Shown: positions 9,807 to 21,824, numbered from the stretch's first letter. The stretch: DNA of 64,000 bases from Lolium rigidum (GCF_022539505.1 NC_061511.1:32064620-32128619), one strand, 5' to 3'. The notes: generated by a model from the letters alone, not told the origin. Numbers and translations are program-made.

Positions 9807-9825
9807 TGGCGCCGTTGCCGGGGAG
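9807..9825 (+). other. Primer-binding site copy 2 of element B (tRNA-Asp type)
   Basis: TGGCGCCGTTGCCGGGGAG is a perfect 18-base match to the tRNA-Asp-type site, 87 bp downstream of the first copy. The bases before each copy are also similar, so a stretch of roughly 85 bp was duplicated. Element C shows the same arrangement. Confidence 0.75.
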
Positions 9826-10032
9826 ATCAAGACACGCTGCAAGGGGAGTCTCCACTTCCCAATCTCTTTACTTTGTTTTTGTCTTGCTTTATTTTATTTA
9901 CTACTTTGTTTGCTGCATTATATCAAAACACAAAAAAAAATTAGTTGCTAGTTTTACTTTATTTACTGTCTTGCACTCTATATCAAAAACACAAAAAAAT
10001 TAGTTACTTGCATTTACTTTACTTGATTCATC

Positions 10033-10678
10033 ATGTTTCCTTTTAATTTTACCACAAAAGACATACCGGTAGGACGCGGGTCTATAATTGGGAGAAACAA
10101 TATAGAAGAATTTTTCGGTCATGTTAGTACCGTTGAAGATTTTGAAGATAGACACTTGGTAGAACTTGCTCCTACTTATGAAATTGCTGCTTGCTGCTTT
10201 AGTTCGCATGTTGGAAACTAAATTTGTTAATCTCAATCCTATAATCCAACACATGTTTCTTACACTTGGTGATATGGAAGAGGGGGAAAAGAAAGATTTT
10301 GTTTTAGAAACCCTTCTTAGAGAATTTGGTGGTCTAGCAAGAGAGGCTAGAAAGGTCTTTGCTAAATTTAATATGATTGGTTCTCATACTAATTTTGTTG
10401 GCCTCCCTGAAAAAATGGACATGGATAGAATAAGGTACACTAATAATATTAATGATTGTGGGGAGATCAAAGCACCAATACCATGTAAACTCCTAGCTAT
10501 GAATGATGCACTAGAAAATATCTATGCTTGGCTTGTTCCTGAAAATTTGTTCGATGAGAGTAGCAAGCCCAAGACTAATGAAAAGGGAGACGCTGAAACT
10601 TATGTATCCAATATACTATGCATGGTTGAGAAAACTCCAAACCCCGCTGTAGATGCACCACCCTTTGATAACACTTGA
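10033..10678 (+). pseudogene. Short ORF of element B, unknown function, frameshifted
   Basis: Begins MFPFNFTTKDIPVGRG. The first frame stops at 10221. A second frame (10166-10678) continues with LETKFVNLNPIIQHMF and ends PPFDNT, so one frameshift falls near 10195. The protein is soluble-looking with acidic and Lys-rich stretches and shows no zinc knuckle or catalytic motif known to me. It occupies the gag position after the primer sites. It differs completely from the ORF in the same position of relative C. Possibly a gag-like or accessory retrotransposon protein. Confidence 0.55.
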
Positions 10679-10689
10679 GATACACTTTC

Positions 10690-12133
10690 TGCGCCTAGCT
10701 GAAAGGCGTTAAAGAAAAGCGCTTATGGGAGACAACCCATGTTTTTACTACAGTATTTTTGTTTTATATTTGAGTCTTGGAAGTTTTTTACTACTGTAGC
10801 AACCTCTCCTTATCTTAGTTTTGAGTTTTGTTGTGCCAAGTAAAGTATTTGATAGTAAAGTAAATACTAGATTTGGATTACTGCGCAGAAACAGATTTCT
10901 TTGCTGTCACGAATATGGGTCTAATTCTCTGTAGGTAACTCAGAAAATTAAGCCAATTTACGTGAGTGATCCTCAGATATGTACGCAACTTTCATTCAAT
11001 ATGGGCATTTTCATTTGAGCAAGTCTGGTGCCTCAATTAAATCCATCTTTACGGACTGTTCTGTTTTGACAGATTCTGCCTTTTATTTTCGCATTGCCTC
11101 TTTTGCTATGTTGGATGAATTTCTTTGATCCATTAATGTCCAGTAGCTTTATGCAATGTCCAGAAGTGTTAAGAATGATTGTGTCACCTCTGAACATGTT
11201 AATTTTTATTGTGCACTAACCCTCTAATGAGTTGTTTCGAGTTTGGTGTGGAGGAAGTTTTCAAGGATCAAGAGAGGAGTATGATACAATATGATCAAGG
11301 AGAGTGAAAGCTCTAAGCTTGGGGATGCCCCGGTGGTTCACCCTGCATATTCTAAGAAGACTCAAGCGTCTAAGCTTGGGGATGCCCAAGGCATCCCCTT
11401 CTTCATCGACAACATTATCAGGTTCCTCCCCTGAAACTATATTTTTATTCCGTCACATCTTATGCACTTTGCTTGGAGCGTCGGTTTGTTTTTGTTTTTG
11501 TTTTGTTTGAATAAAATGGATCCTAGCATTCACTTTGTGGGAGAGAGACACGCTCCGTTGTAGCATATGGACAAGTATGTCCTTAGGCTCTACTCATAGT
11601 ATTCATGGCGAAGTTTCTTCTTCGTTAAATTGTTATATGGTTGGAATTGGAAAATGCTACATGTAGTAATTCTAAAATGTCTTGGATAATTTGATATTTG
11701 GCAATTGTTGTGCTCATGTTTAAGCTCTTGCATCATATACTTTGCACCTATTAATGAAGAAACACCTAGAGCTTGCTAATTTGGTTTGCATATTTGGTTT
11801 CTCTAGAGTCTAGATAATATCTAGTATTGAGTTTTGAACAACAAGGAAGACGGTGTAGAGTCTTATAATGTTTACAATATGTCTTTTATGTGAGTTTTGC
11901 TGCACCGTTCATCCTTGTGTTTGTTTCAAATAACCTTGCTAGCCTAAACCTTGTATCGAGAGGGAATACTTCTCATGCATCCAAAATCCTTGAGCCAACC
12001 ACTATGCCATTTGTGTCCACCATACCTACCTACTACATGGTATTTATCCGCCATTTCAAAGTAAATTTCTTGAGTGCTACCTTTAAAATTCCATCATTCA
12101 CCTTTGCAATATATAGCTCATGGGACAAATAGT
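10690..12133 (+). other. 3' non-coding part of element B, first half (up to the C insertion)
   Basis: No sizeable conserved ORF. It is homologous, in inverted orientation, to 14971-16400 in element C, starting near GGGAGACAACCCATG. It carries two internal copies of the polypurine-type 15-mer TAAGCTTGGGGATGC at 11314-11328 and 11371-11385. Confidence 0.8.
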
Positions 12134-13835
12134 TGATGTCTACGGGTGCTTCTATTCTTGTAGACAGTGTTGGGCCTCCAAGAGCAGAGGTTTGTAGAAC
12201 AGCAGCAAGTTTCCCTTAAGTGGATCACCCAAGGTTTATCGAACTCAGGGAGGAAGAGGTCAAAGATATCCCTCTCATGCAACCCCGCAACCACAAAGCA
12301 AGAAGTCTCTTGTGTCCCCAACACACCTAATAGGTGCACTAGTTCGGCGAAGAGATAGTGAAATACAGGTGGTATGAATAAGTATGAGCAATGAGTAACG
12401 GTGCCGGAAAATAGCTTGCTGGCGTGTAGTTGATGGTGGTAATATGGTAGCGATAGTGTAACGCAGTAAAACGATGAAACAAGCAGCGATAGCGATATTT
12501 AGGAACAAGGCCTAGGGAATAGACTTTCACTAGTGGACACTCTCAACTTTGATCACATAACAGAATAGATAAATGCATACTCTACACTCTCTTGTTGGAT
12601 GATGAACACATTGCGTAGGATTACACGAACCCTCAATGCCGGAGTTAACAAGCTCCACAATTCAATGTTCATATTTAAATAACCTTAGAGTGCATGAAAG
12701 ATCAACACGACTAAACCAAGTACTAACACAGCATGCACACTTGTCACCTTCACACTATGTAGGAGGAATAGATCACATCAATACTATCATAGCAATAGTT
12801 AACTTCGCAATCTACAAGAGATCACAATCATAGCCTACGCCAAGTACTAACACGGATGCACACACTCGTCACCATTACACCGTGCGGGAGGAATAAAACT
12901 ACTTTAATAACATCACTAGAGTAGCACACGGATAAATTGTGATACAAAACACATTGCAATCATAAAGAGATATAAATAAGCACTTCACTATGCCATTCAT
13001 AACGGTGAATAAGTATTCGTGAAATATAGCCTAAGAGACCCACACGGTGCACACACTTGTCACCTTTACACACGTGGGACAAGGAGTCTCCGGTGATCAC
13101 ATAAGTAAAATTCACTTGACTAGCATAACGACATCTAGATTACAAGCATCATCATATGAATCTCAATCATGTAAGGCAGCTCATGAGATTATTGTATTGA
13201 AGTACATAGGAGAGAGATGAACCACATAGCTACCGGTACAGCCCCGAGCCTCGATGGAGAACTACTCCCTCCTCATGGGAGACAGCAGCGTTGATGAAGA
13301 TGGCGGTGGTGTCGATGGAGGAGCCTTCCGGGGGCACTTCCCCGCTCCGGCGGCGTGCCGGAACAGAGACTCCTGTCCCCCAGATCTTGGCTTCGCGATG
13401 GCGGCGGCTCTGGAAGGTTTCTCGTACCGTGGCTTTTTCCTATCATGTTTTAGGTCTGGGACCTTTTTATAGGCGAAGAGGTGGCGTCAGAGGGTCAACG
13501 AGGCGGCGACACCATAGGGGGCGCGGGCCACCCCCAGGCCGCGCCGGCCTGTGGTCTGGTGGGCCTGTGCCCCTCTCTGGCGGTTCTCGTGTGTTCTGGA
13601 TGCTTCCGGGCAAAATAGGAACCTGGGTCTTGATTTCGTCCGATTCCGAGAATATTTCCTTACTAGGATTTCGGAACCAATAACGACAGAAAACGAGAGC
13701 GGCACTTCGGCATCTTGTTAATAGGTTAGTTCCGAAAACGCATAAATATGACATAAAATGTGCATATAACATGTAGATATCATCAATAATGTGGCATGGA
13801 ACATAAGAAATTATCGATACGTCGGAGACGTATCA
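12134..13835 (-). repeat. 3' LTR of element C (1702 bp)
   Basis: Nearly identical to 17390-19095. The minus-strand start (first several hundred bp) resembles the B LTR, but the remainder is unrelated to it. It includes a minus-strand TATA-like CCTATAAAAAG at 13463-13473 and a GC-rich inverted repeat near 13500-13567. Confidence 0.94.
13463..13473 (-). promoter_or_regulatory. Candidate TATA box in C 3' LTR
   Basis: The minus strand reads CCTATAAAAAG. The same sequence is in the other LTR at 18718-18728. Promoter role inferred. Confidence 0.5.
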
Positions 13836-13850
13836 GCATCCCCAAGCTTA
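13836..13850 (-). other. Polypurine tract of element C
   Basis: The minus strand reads TAAGCTTGGGGATGC directly before the 3' LTR, identical to B's tract at 20219-20233. Two further near-copies lie inside C at 15717-15731 and 15775-15789. Confidence 0.7.
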
Positions 13851-16400
13851 GTTTCTGCTCGTCCCGAGCAGGTAAACGATAACAAAGATAATTTCTGGAG
13901 TGACATGTCATCATAAACTTGATCATACTATTGTAAACATATGTAATGAATGCAGCAATCAAGACAATGGTAATGACATGAGTAAACAAATGAATCATAT
14001 AGCAAAGACTTTTCATGAATAGTACTTTCAAGACAAGCATCAATAAGTCTTGCATAAGAGTTAACTCATAAAGCAATAATTAAAGTAAAGGTATTGAAGC
14101 AACACAAAGGAAGATTAAGTTTCAGCGGTTGCTTTCAACTTATAACATGTATATCTCATGGATATTTATCAATGCAAAGTAATATAACAAGTGCAATATG
14201 CAAGTATGTAGGAATCAATGCACAGTTCACACAAGTGTTTGCTTCTTGAGGTGGAGAGAAATAGGTGAACTGACTCAACATAAAAGTAAAAGAAATGTCC
14301 TTCGCAGAGGGAAGCATTGATTGCTATATTTGTGCTAGAGCTTTTATTTTGAAAATATGAAACAATTTTGTCAACGGTAGTAATAAAGCATATGAGTTAT
14401 GTAAATTATATCTTACAAGTTGCAAGCCTCATGCATAGTATACTAATAGTGCCCGCACCTTGTCCTAATTAGCTTGGACTACCCGATCATCGCAATACAC
14501 ATGTTTTAACCAAGTGTCACAATGGGGTACCTCCATGCCGCCTGTACAAAGGTCTAAGGAGAAAGCTCGCATTTTGGATTTCTCGCTTTTGATTATTCTC
14601 AACTTAGACATCTATACCGGAACAACATGGACAACAGATAATGGACTCCTCTTTAATGCATAAGCTTGTGGCAACAATTATTATTCTCATATGAGATTGA
14701 GGATATGTGTCCAAAACTGAAACTTCCACCATGAATCATGGCTTTAGTTAGCGGCCCAATGTTCTTCTCTAACAATATGCATGCTCCAACCATTAAGGTG
14801 GTAGATCTCTCTTACTTCGAGACAAGACGGACATGCATAGCAACTCACATGATATTCAACAAAGAGTTGATGGCGTCCCCAGGAACATGGTTATCGCACA
14901 ACAAGCAACTTAATAAGAGATAAAGTGCATAAGTACATATTCAATACCACAATAGTTTTTAAGCTATTTTGTCCCATGAGCTATATATTGCAAAGGCGAA
15001 TGAATGGAAATTTTAAAGGTAGCACTCATGCAATTTACTTTGGAATGGCGGAGAAATACCATGTAGTAGGTAGGTATGGTGGACACAAATGGCATAGTGG
15101 TTGGCTCAAGGATTTTGGATGCATGAGAAGTATTCCCTCTCGATACAAGGTTTAGGCTAGCAAGGTTATTTGAAACAAACACAAGGATGAACCGGTGCAG
15201 CAAAACTCACATAAAAGACATATTGTAAACATTATAAGACTCTACACCGTCTTCCTTGTTGTTCAAAACTCAATACTAGAAATTATCTAGACTTTAGAGA
15301 GACCAATTATGCAAACCAAATTTTAGCAAGCTCTATGTATTTCTTCATTAATGGGTGCAAAGTATATGATGCAAGAGCTTAAACATGAGCACAACAATTG
15401 CCAAGTATCACATTATTCAAGACATCATACCAATTACTACATGTAGTATTTCCCGTTTCCAACCATATAACAATTAACGAAGCAGTTTCAACCTTCGCCA
15501 TGAAAATTAAAAGCTAAGAACACATGTGTTCATACGAACCAGCGGAGCGTGTCTCTCTCCCACACAAGCATGTATTTATTCAGAGAATGAAAATAACAAA
15601 ACAAAAATAAAAGCACACAGACGCTCCAAGTAAAGCACATAAGATGTGACCGAATAAAAATATAGTTTCAAGAGAAGGAACCTGATAAGATGTCGATGAA
15701 GAAGGGGATGCCTTGGGAATCCCCAAGCTTAGAAGCTTGAGTCTTCTTAAAATATGCAGGGGTGAACCACCGAGGCATCCCCAAGCTTAGAGCTTTCACT
15801 CTCCTTGATCATATTGTATCATCCTCCTCTCTTGATCCTTGAAAACTTCCTCCACACCAAACTCGAAACAACTCATTAGAGGGTTAGTGCACAATAAAAA
15901 TTAACATGTTCAGAGGTGACACAATCATTCTTAACACTTCTGGACATTGCATAAAGCTACTTGGACATTAATGGATCAAAGAAATTCATCCAACATAGCA
16001 AAAGAGGCAATGCGAAATAAAAGGCAGAATCTGTCAAAACAGAACAGTCCGTAAAGATGGATTTTATTGAGGCACCAGACTTGCTCAAATGAAAATGCCC
16101 AAATTGAATGAAAGTTGCGTACATATCTGAGGATCACTCAAGTAAATTGGCTTAATTTTCTGAGTTACCTACGAGAGAATTAGACCCAGATTCGTGGCAG
16201 CAAAGAAATGCTGTTTCTGCGCATGGTAATCCAAATCTAGTATTCACTTTACTATCAAAGACTTTACTTGGCACAACAAAACATAAAACTAAGATAAGGA
16301 GAGGTTGCTACAGTAGTAAACAACTTCCAAGACACAAATATAAAACAAAGTACTGTAGCAAAATAAACACATGGGTTATCTCCCAAGAAGTTCTTTCTTT
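13851..16400 (-). other. Non-coding 3' part of element C
   Basis: No supported ORF. It is the inverted counterpart of B sequence: 13851-14970 matches 19096-20218, and 14971-16400 matches 10690-12128. B and C therefore share this whole region. Confidence 0.8.
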
Positions 16401-16418
16401 ATAGCCATTAAGATGGGC

Positions 16419-17147
16419 TCAGCAGTTTTTATGATGCACTCGCAAGAAATAGTAGTTGAAGCAAAAGAGAGCATCAAGAGGCAAATTCAAAACACATTTA
16501 AGCCTAACATGCTTCCTATAAAAAGTAATCTTGTAAATAAACAAGTTCATGAAGAGCAAAGTAACAAGCATAGGAAGATAAAACAAGTGTAGCTTCAAAA
16601 ATTTCAGCACATAGAGAGGTATTTTAGTAACATGAAAATTTCTACAACCATATTTTCCTCTCTCATAATAACTTTCAGTAGCATCATGAGCAAACTCAAC
16701 AATATAACTATCATATAAAGCATTCTTATCATGAGTCTCATGCATAAAATTATTACTACTCCCAACATAAGCATAATCATTCTTATTAGTTGTAGTGGGA
16801 GCAAATTCAACAAAGTAGCTATTATTATTCTCATCATCAAATATATGAGGCATATTGTAATCATAATCAAATTTATCCTCCATAACAGGCGGTACTAAAA
16901 GACCAATATCATTATAATCATCATAAATAGGGGGAAAAGTATCATCAAAGTAAATTTTCTCCTTAATGCTTGGGGGACTTAAAAGATCATGAAAACCAGC
17001 TTCCCCAAGCTTAGAATTTTCCATATCATTAGCAACAATGGTATTCAAAGTATTCATGCTAATATGTTCCATGGGTTTTTTAATTTTCGCATCAAACCAT
17101 CCATGTCTTAAATCAGGAAATAGAATAAGAAGCTCATTGTCGTCCAT
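16419..17147 (-). CDS. 242-aa ORF of element C with hydrophobic C-terminal segment, unknown function
   Basis: Open frame starting MDDNELLILFPDLRHGWF. The first about 170 residues are acidic and Asn/Tyr-rich (for example DDENNNSYFVEF). Residues about 180-225 contain a strongly hydrophobic stretch around FLKLHLFYLPMLVTLLFMNL followed by Lys/Arg, which looks like one or two membrane segments. The start lies about 130 bp after the inner primer-site copy, the gag position. No capsid or enzyme motif is recognised. It shares nothing with the ORF in the same place in B. Whether it encodes a membrane protein or is simply a retained frame is unknown. Confidence 0.55.
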   Translation of the reverse strand: MDDNELLILFPDLRHGWFDAKIKKPMEHISMNTLNTIVANDMENSKLGEAGFHDLLSPPSIKEKIYFDDTFPPIYDDYNDIGLLVPPVMEDKFDYDYNMPHIFDDENNNSYFVEFAPTTTNKNDYAYVGSSNNFMHETHDKNALYDSYIVEFAHDATESYYERGKYGCRNFHVTKIPLYVLKFLKLHLFYLPMLVTLLFMNLFIYKITFYRKHVRLKCVLNLPLDALFCFNYYFLRVHHKNC

Positions 17148-17279
17148 TATGCCAAACTAGTGTAAACAAGAAACAAAAAGATGCAATTGCAGGATCTAAA
17201 GGAAATAGCTTCGAGTACTTACAACGGCGAAAATAGCTTAGTAGCCGAGATCCGGAGTGTGTGTACCTTTTACCTTTCC

Positions 17280-17297
17280 TCCCCGGCAACGGCGCCA
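17280..17297 (-). other. Primer-binding site copy 2 (inner) of element C
   Basis: The minus strand reads TGGCGCCGTTGCCGGGGA, the complement of the plant tRNA-Asp 3' end, 82 bp further inside than the proximal copy. Confidence 0.75.
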
Positions 17298-17361
17298 GAA
17301 AATAGCTGGCGCGTAGTTGACGTGGGAGTTAGAAATCTTTGTGGCGTAGCTTTTATTCAGT

Positions 17362-17379
17362 TCCCCGGCAACGGCGCCA
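17362..17379 (-). other. Primer-binding site copy 1 (LTR-proximal) of element C
   Basis: The minus strand reads TGGCGCCGTTGCCGGGGA, separated from the LTR end by the 10 bases AGCTATTTTC. The same AGCTATTTTC precedes the inner copy. Confidence 0.8.
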
Positions 17380-17389
17380 GAAAATAGCT

Positions 17390-19095
17390 TGATGTCTACG
17401 GGTGCTTCTATTCTTGTAGACAGTGTTGGGCCTCCAAGAGCAGAGGTTTGTAGAACAGCAGCAAGTTTCCCTTAATTGGATCACCCAAGGTTTATCGAAC
17501 TCAGGGAGGAAGAGGTCAAAGATATCCCTCTCATGCAACCCTGCAACCACAAAGCAAGAAGTCTCTTGTGTCCCCAACACACCTAATAGGTGCACTAGTT
17601 CGGCGAAGAGATAGTGAAATACGGGTGGTATGAATAAGTATGAGCGAGTAGTAACGGTGCCGAGAAAATAGCTTGCCGGCGTGTAGTTGATGGTGGTAAT
17701 ATGGTAGCAGTAGTAACGCAGATAAAACGAGTAAACAAGCAGCGATAGCGATATTTAGGAACAAGGCCTAGGGAATAGACTTTCACTAGTGGACACTCTC
17801 AACTTTGATCACATAACGGAATAGATAAATGCATACTCTACACTCTCTTGTTGGATGATGAACACATTGCGTAGGATTACACGAACCCTCAATGCCGGAG
17901 TTAACAAGCTCCACAATTCAATGTTCATATTTAAATAACCTTAGAGTGCATGAAAGATCAACACGACTAAACCAAGTACTAACACAGCATGCACACTTGT
18001 CACCTTCACACTATGTAGGAGGAATAGATCACATCAATACTATCATAGCAATAGTTAACTTCGCAATCTACAAGAGATCACAATCATAGCCTACGCCAAG
18101 TACTAACACGGATGCACACACTGTCACCATTACACCGTGCAGGAGGAATAAAACTACTTTAATAACATCACTAGAGTAGCACACGGATAAATTGTGATAC
18201 AAAACACATTGCAATCATAAAGAGATATAAATAAGCACTTCACTATGCCATTCATAACGGTGAATAAGTATTCGTGAAATATAGCCTAAGAGACCCACAC
18301 GGTGCACACACTTGTCACCTTTACACACGTGGGACAAGGAGTCTCCGGAGATCACATAAGTAAAATTCACTTGACTAGCATAACGACATCTAGATTACAA
18401 GCATCATCATATGAATCTCAATCATGTAAGGCAGCTCATGAGATTATTGTATTGAAGTACATAGGAGAGAGATGAACCACATAGCTACCGGTACAGCCCC
18501 GAGCCTCGATGGAGAACTACTCCCTCCTCATGGGAGACGGCAGCGTTGATGAAGATGGCGGTGGTGTCGATGGAGGAGCCTTCCGGGGGCACTTCCCCGC
18601 TCCGGCGGCGTGCCGGAACAGAGACTCCTGTCCCCCAGATCTTGGCTTCGCGATGGCGGCGGCTCTGGAAGGTTTCTCGTACCGTGGCTTTTTCGTATCA
18701 TGTTTTAGGTCTGGGACCTTTTTATAGGCGAAGAGGCGGCGTCAGAGGGTCAACGAGGCGGCGACACCATAGGGGGGCGCGGGTCACCCCCAGGCCGCAC
18801 CGGCCTGTGGTCTGGTGGGCCTGTGCCCCCTCTCTGGCGGTTCTCGTGTGTTCTGGATGCTTCCGGGCAAAATAGGAACCTGGGTCTTGATTTCGTCCGA
18901 TTCCGAGAATATTTCCTTACTAGGATTTCTGGAACCGAAAACAGCAGAAAACATGAACTGGCACTTCGGCATCTTGTTAATAGGTTAGTTCCAGAAAACG
19001 CATAAATATGACATAAAATGTGCATATAACATGTAGATATCATCAATAATGTGGCATGGAACATAAGAAAAAATCGATACGTCGGAGACGTATCA
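17390..19095 (-). repeat. 5' LTR of element C (1706 bp)
   Basis: Starts TGATGTCTACGGG on the plus strand and ends GACGTATCA. It pairs with 12134-13835. A TATA-like site lies at 18718-18728 on the minus strand. Confidence 0.94.
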
Positions 19096-20218
19096 ATAGC
19101 TTAAAAACTATTGTGGTATTGAATATGTACTTATGCACTTTATCTCTTATTAAGTTGCTTGTTGTGCGATAACCATGTTTTCTGGGGATGCCATCAACTA
19201 TTCTTTGTTGAATATCATGTGAGTTGCTATGCATGTCCGTCTTGTCTGAAGTAAGAGAGATCTACCACCTTAATGGTTGGAGCATGCATATTGTTAGAGA
19301 AGAACGTTGGGCCGCTAACTAAAGCCATGATTCATGGTGGAAGTTTCAGTTTTGGACATATATCCTCAATCTCATATGAGAATAATAATTGTTGCCACAT
19401 GCTTATGCATTAAAGAGGAGTCCATTATCTGTTGTCCATGTTGTCCCGGTATGGATGTCTAAGTTGAGAATAATCAAAAGCGAGAAATCCAAAATGCGAG
19501 CTTTCTCCTTAGACTTTTGTACAGGCGGCATGGAGGTACCCCATTGTGACACTTGGTTAAAACATGTGTATTGCGATGATCCGGTAGTCCAAGCTAATTA
19601 GGACAAGGTGCGGGCACTATTAGTATACTATGCATGAGGCTTGCAACTTGTAAGATATAATTTACATAACTCATATGCTTTATTACTACCGTTGACAAAA
19701 TTGTTTCATGTTTTCAAAATAAAAGCTCTAGCACAAATATAGCAATCGATGCTTTCCTCTTTGAAGGACCATTCTTTTTACTTTTATGTTGAGTCAGTTC
19801 ACCTATTTCTCTCCACCTCAAGAAGCAAACACTTGTGTGAACTGTGCATTGATTCCTACATACTTGCATATTGCACTTCTTATATTACTCTATGTTGACA
19901 ATTATCCATGAGATATACATGTTATAAGTTGAAAGCAACCGCTGAAACTTAATCTTCCTTTGTGTTGCTTCAATACCTTTACTTTGATTTATTGCTTTAT
20001 GAGTTAACTCTTATGCAAGACTTATTGATGCTAGTCTTGAAGTACTATTCATGAAAAGTCTTTGCTTTATGATTCACTTGTTTACTCATGTCATTACCAT
20101 TGTTTTGATCGCTGCATTCATTACATATGTTTACAAATAGTATGATCAAGGTTATGATGGCATGTCACTTCAGAAATTATCTTTGTTATCGTTTTACCTG
20201 CTCGGGACGAGCGAGAAC
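19096..20218 (+). other. 3' non-coding part of element B, second half (after the C insertion)
   Basis: Continues B beyond C and the ATAGC duplicate. Inverted homology to 13851-14970. No supported ORF. Confidence 0.8.
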
Positions 20219-20233
20219 TAAGCTTGGGGATGC
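20219..20233 (+). other. Polypurine tract of element B
   Basis: TAAGCTTGGGGATGC immediately before the 3' LTR, the expected plus-strand primer position. Confidence 0.7.
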
Positions 20234-21824
20234 TGATACGTCTCCGACGTATCGATAATTTCTTATGTTCCATGCCACATTATTGATGATATCTACATGT
20301 TTTATGCACACTTTATGTCATATTCGTGCATTTTCCGGAACTAACCTATTAATCCGAGATGCGAAGAGCCGATTGTTGTTTTCTGCTGTTTTTGGTTTCA
20401 GAAATCCTAGTAACGAAATATTCTCGGAATTGGACGAAATCAACGCCCGGGGTCCTATTTTGCCACGAAGCTTCGGAAGACCGAAGAGGAGTCGAAGTGG
20501 GGCCACGAGGCGCCGCCACCATAGGGCGGCGCGGCCCAGGCCCCGGCCGCGCCGACCTGTGGTGTGGGGCCCTCGTGTGGCCCCCACGTTGCCCTTCCGC
20601 CTACTTAAAGCCTCCGTCGCCAAACCCCCGATGCGAGAACCACGATACGGAAAACCTTCCCGAGACGCCGCCGCCGCCAATCCCATCTCGGGGGATTCTG
20701 GAGATCTCCTCCAGCACCCTGCCGGAGAGGGGATTCATCTCCCGGAGGACTCTTCACCGCCATGGTCGCCTCCGGAGTGATGAGTGAGTAGTTCACCCCT
20801 GGACTATGGGTCCATAGCAATAGCTAGATGGCTGTCTTCTCCTCATTGTGCTTCATTGTTGGATCTTGTGAGCTGCCTAACATGATCAAGATCATCTATC
20901 TGTAATACTATATGTTGTGTTTGTCGGGATCCGATGGATAGAGAATACTATGTTATGTTAATTATCAAGTTATTACCAATGTGTTGTTTATGATCTTGCA
21001 TGCTCTCCGTTATTAGTAGAGGATCTGGCCAAGTTTTTGCTCTTAACTCCAAGAGAGAGTATTTATGCTCGATAGTCGGTTCATGCCTCCATTGATACAG
21101 GACGGTGACGATGAAAGTTCTAAGGTTGTGTTGTCTTGTTGCCACTAGGGATAAAACATTGATGCTATGTCTAAGGATGTAGTTGTTGATTACATTACGC
21201 ACCATACTTAATGCAATTGTCCGTTGTTTAGCAACTTAATGCTTGGAAGGGGTTCGGATGATAACTTCGAAGGTGGACTTTTTAGGCATAGATGCAGTTG
21301 GATGGCGGTCTATGTACTTTGTCGTAATGCCCAATTAAATCTCACTATATTTATCATGACATGTATGTGCATTGATATGCCCTCTCTATTTGTCAATTGC
21401 CCGACTGTAATTTGTTCATCCAACATGCTTTTATCTTATGGGAGAGACACCTCTAGTGAACTGTGGATCCCGGTCCATTCTTTTATACTGAAATACAAAT
21501 CTGCTGCAATACTTGTTCTTTACTTGTTTTCTTGCAAACAATCATCTTCCACACAATACGGTTAATCCTTTGTTACGAGCAAGCCGGTGAGATTGACAAC
21601 CTCAACTGTTTCGTTGGGGCAAAGTACTTTGGTTGTGTTGTGCAGGTTCCACGTTGGCGCCGGAATCTCTAGTGTTGCGCCGCACTACATCCCGCCGCCA
21701 TCAACCTTCAACGTGCTTCTTGGCTCCTCCTGGTTCGATAAACCTTGGTTTCGAAAACTTGCTGCTGTGCGCATCATACCTTCCTCTTGGGGTTCCCAAC
21801 GAACGTGTGAGTTACACGCCATCA
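20234..21824 (+). repeat. 3' LTR of element B (1591 bp)
   Basis: Begins TGATACGTCTCCGACGTATC and ends ACACGCCATCA. Followed by the GGCGG target copy and Copia A sequence. Confidence 0.94.

Larger units (their letters stand above)
12134..19095 (-). mobile_element. LTR retrotransposon C (non-autonomous), inserted antiparallel into its relative B
   Basis: LTRs 12134-13835 (3') and 17390-19095 (5'). On the minus strand they start TGATACGTCTCCGACG and end GTAGACATCA. The target site is ATAGC: the right copy (19096-19100) is intact and the left (12129-12133) reads ATAGT. The empty site can be read in C's own internal region near 14971, which confirms the duplication and the C-to-T change. Internal region 3554 bp with duplicated tRNA-Asp-type primer sites and one ORF. 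No pol genes. Confidence 0.94.
8113..21824 (+). mobile_element. LTR retrotransposon B (Gypsy-like, non-autonomous), interrupted by C
   Basis: LTRs at 8113-9709 and 20234-21824 begin TGATACGTCTC and end CGCCATCA. Five-bp target duplication GGCGG (8108-8112 and 21825-21829). tRNA-Asp-type primer sites follow the left LTR, and a purine-rich TAAGCTTGGGGATGC precedes the right one. The internal region without C is about 3.56 kb, matching C's own internal length (3554 bp), and shares with it the whole 3' part. No RT, protease or integrase, so it must be mobilised by another element. Confidence 0.93.
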
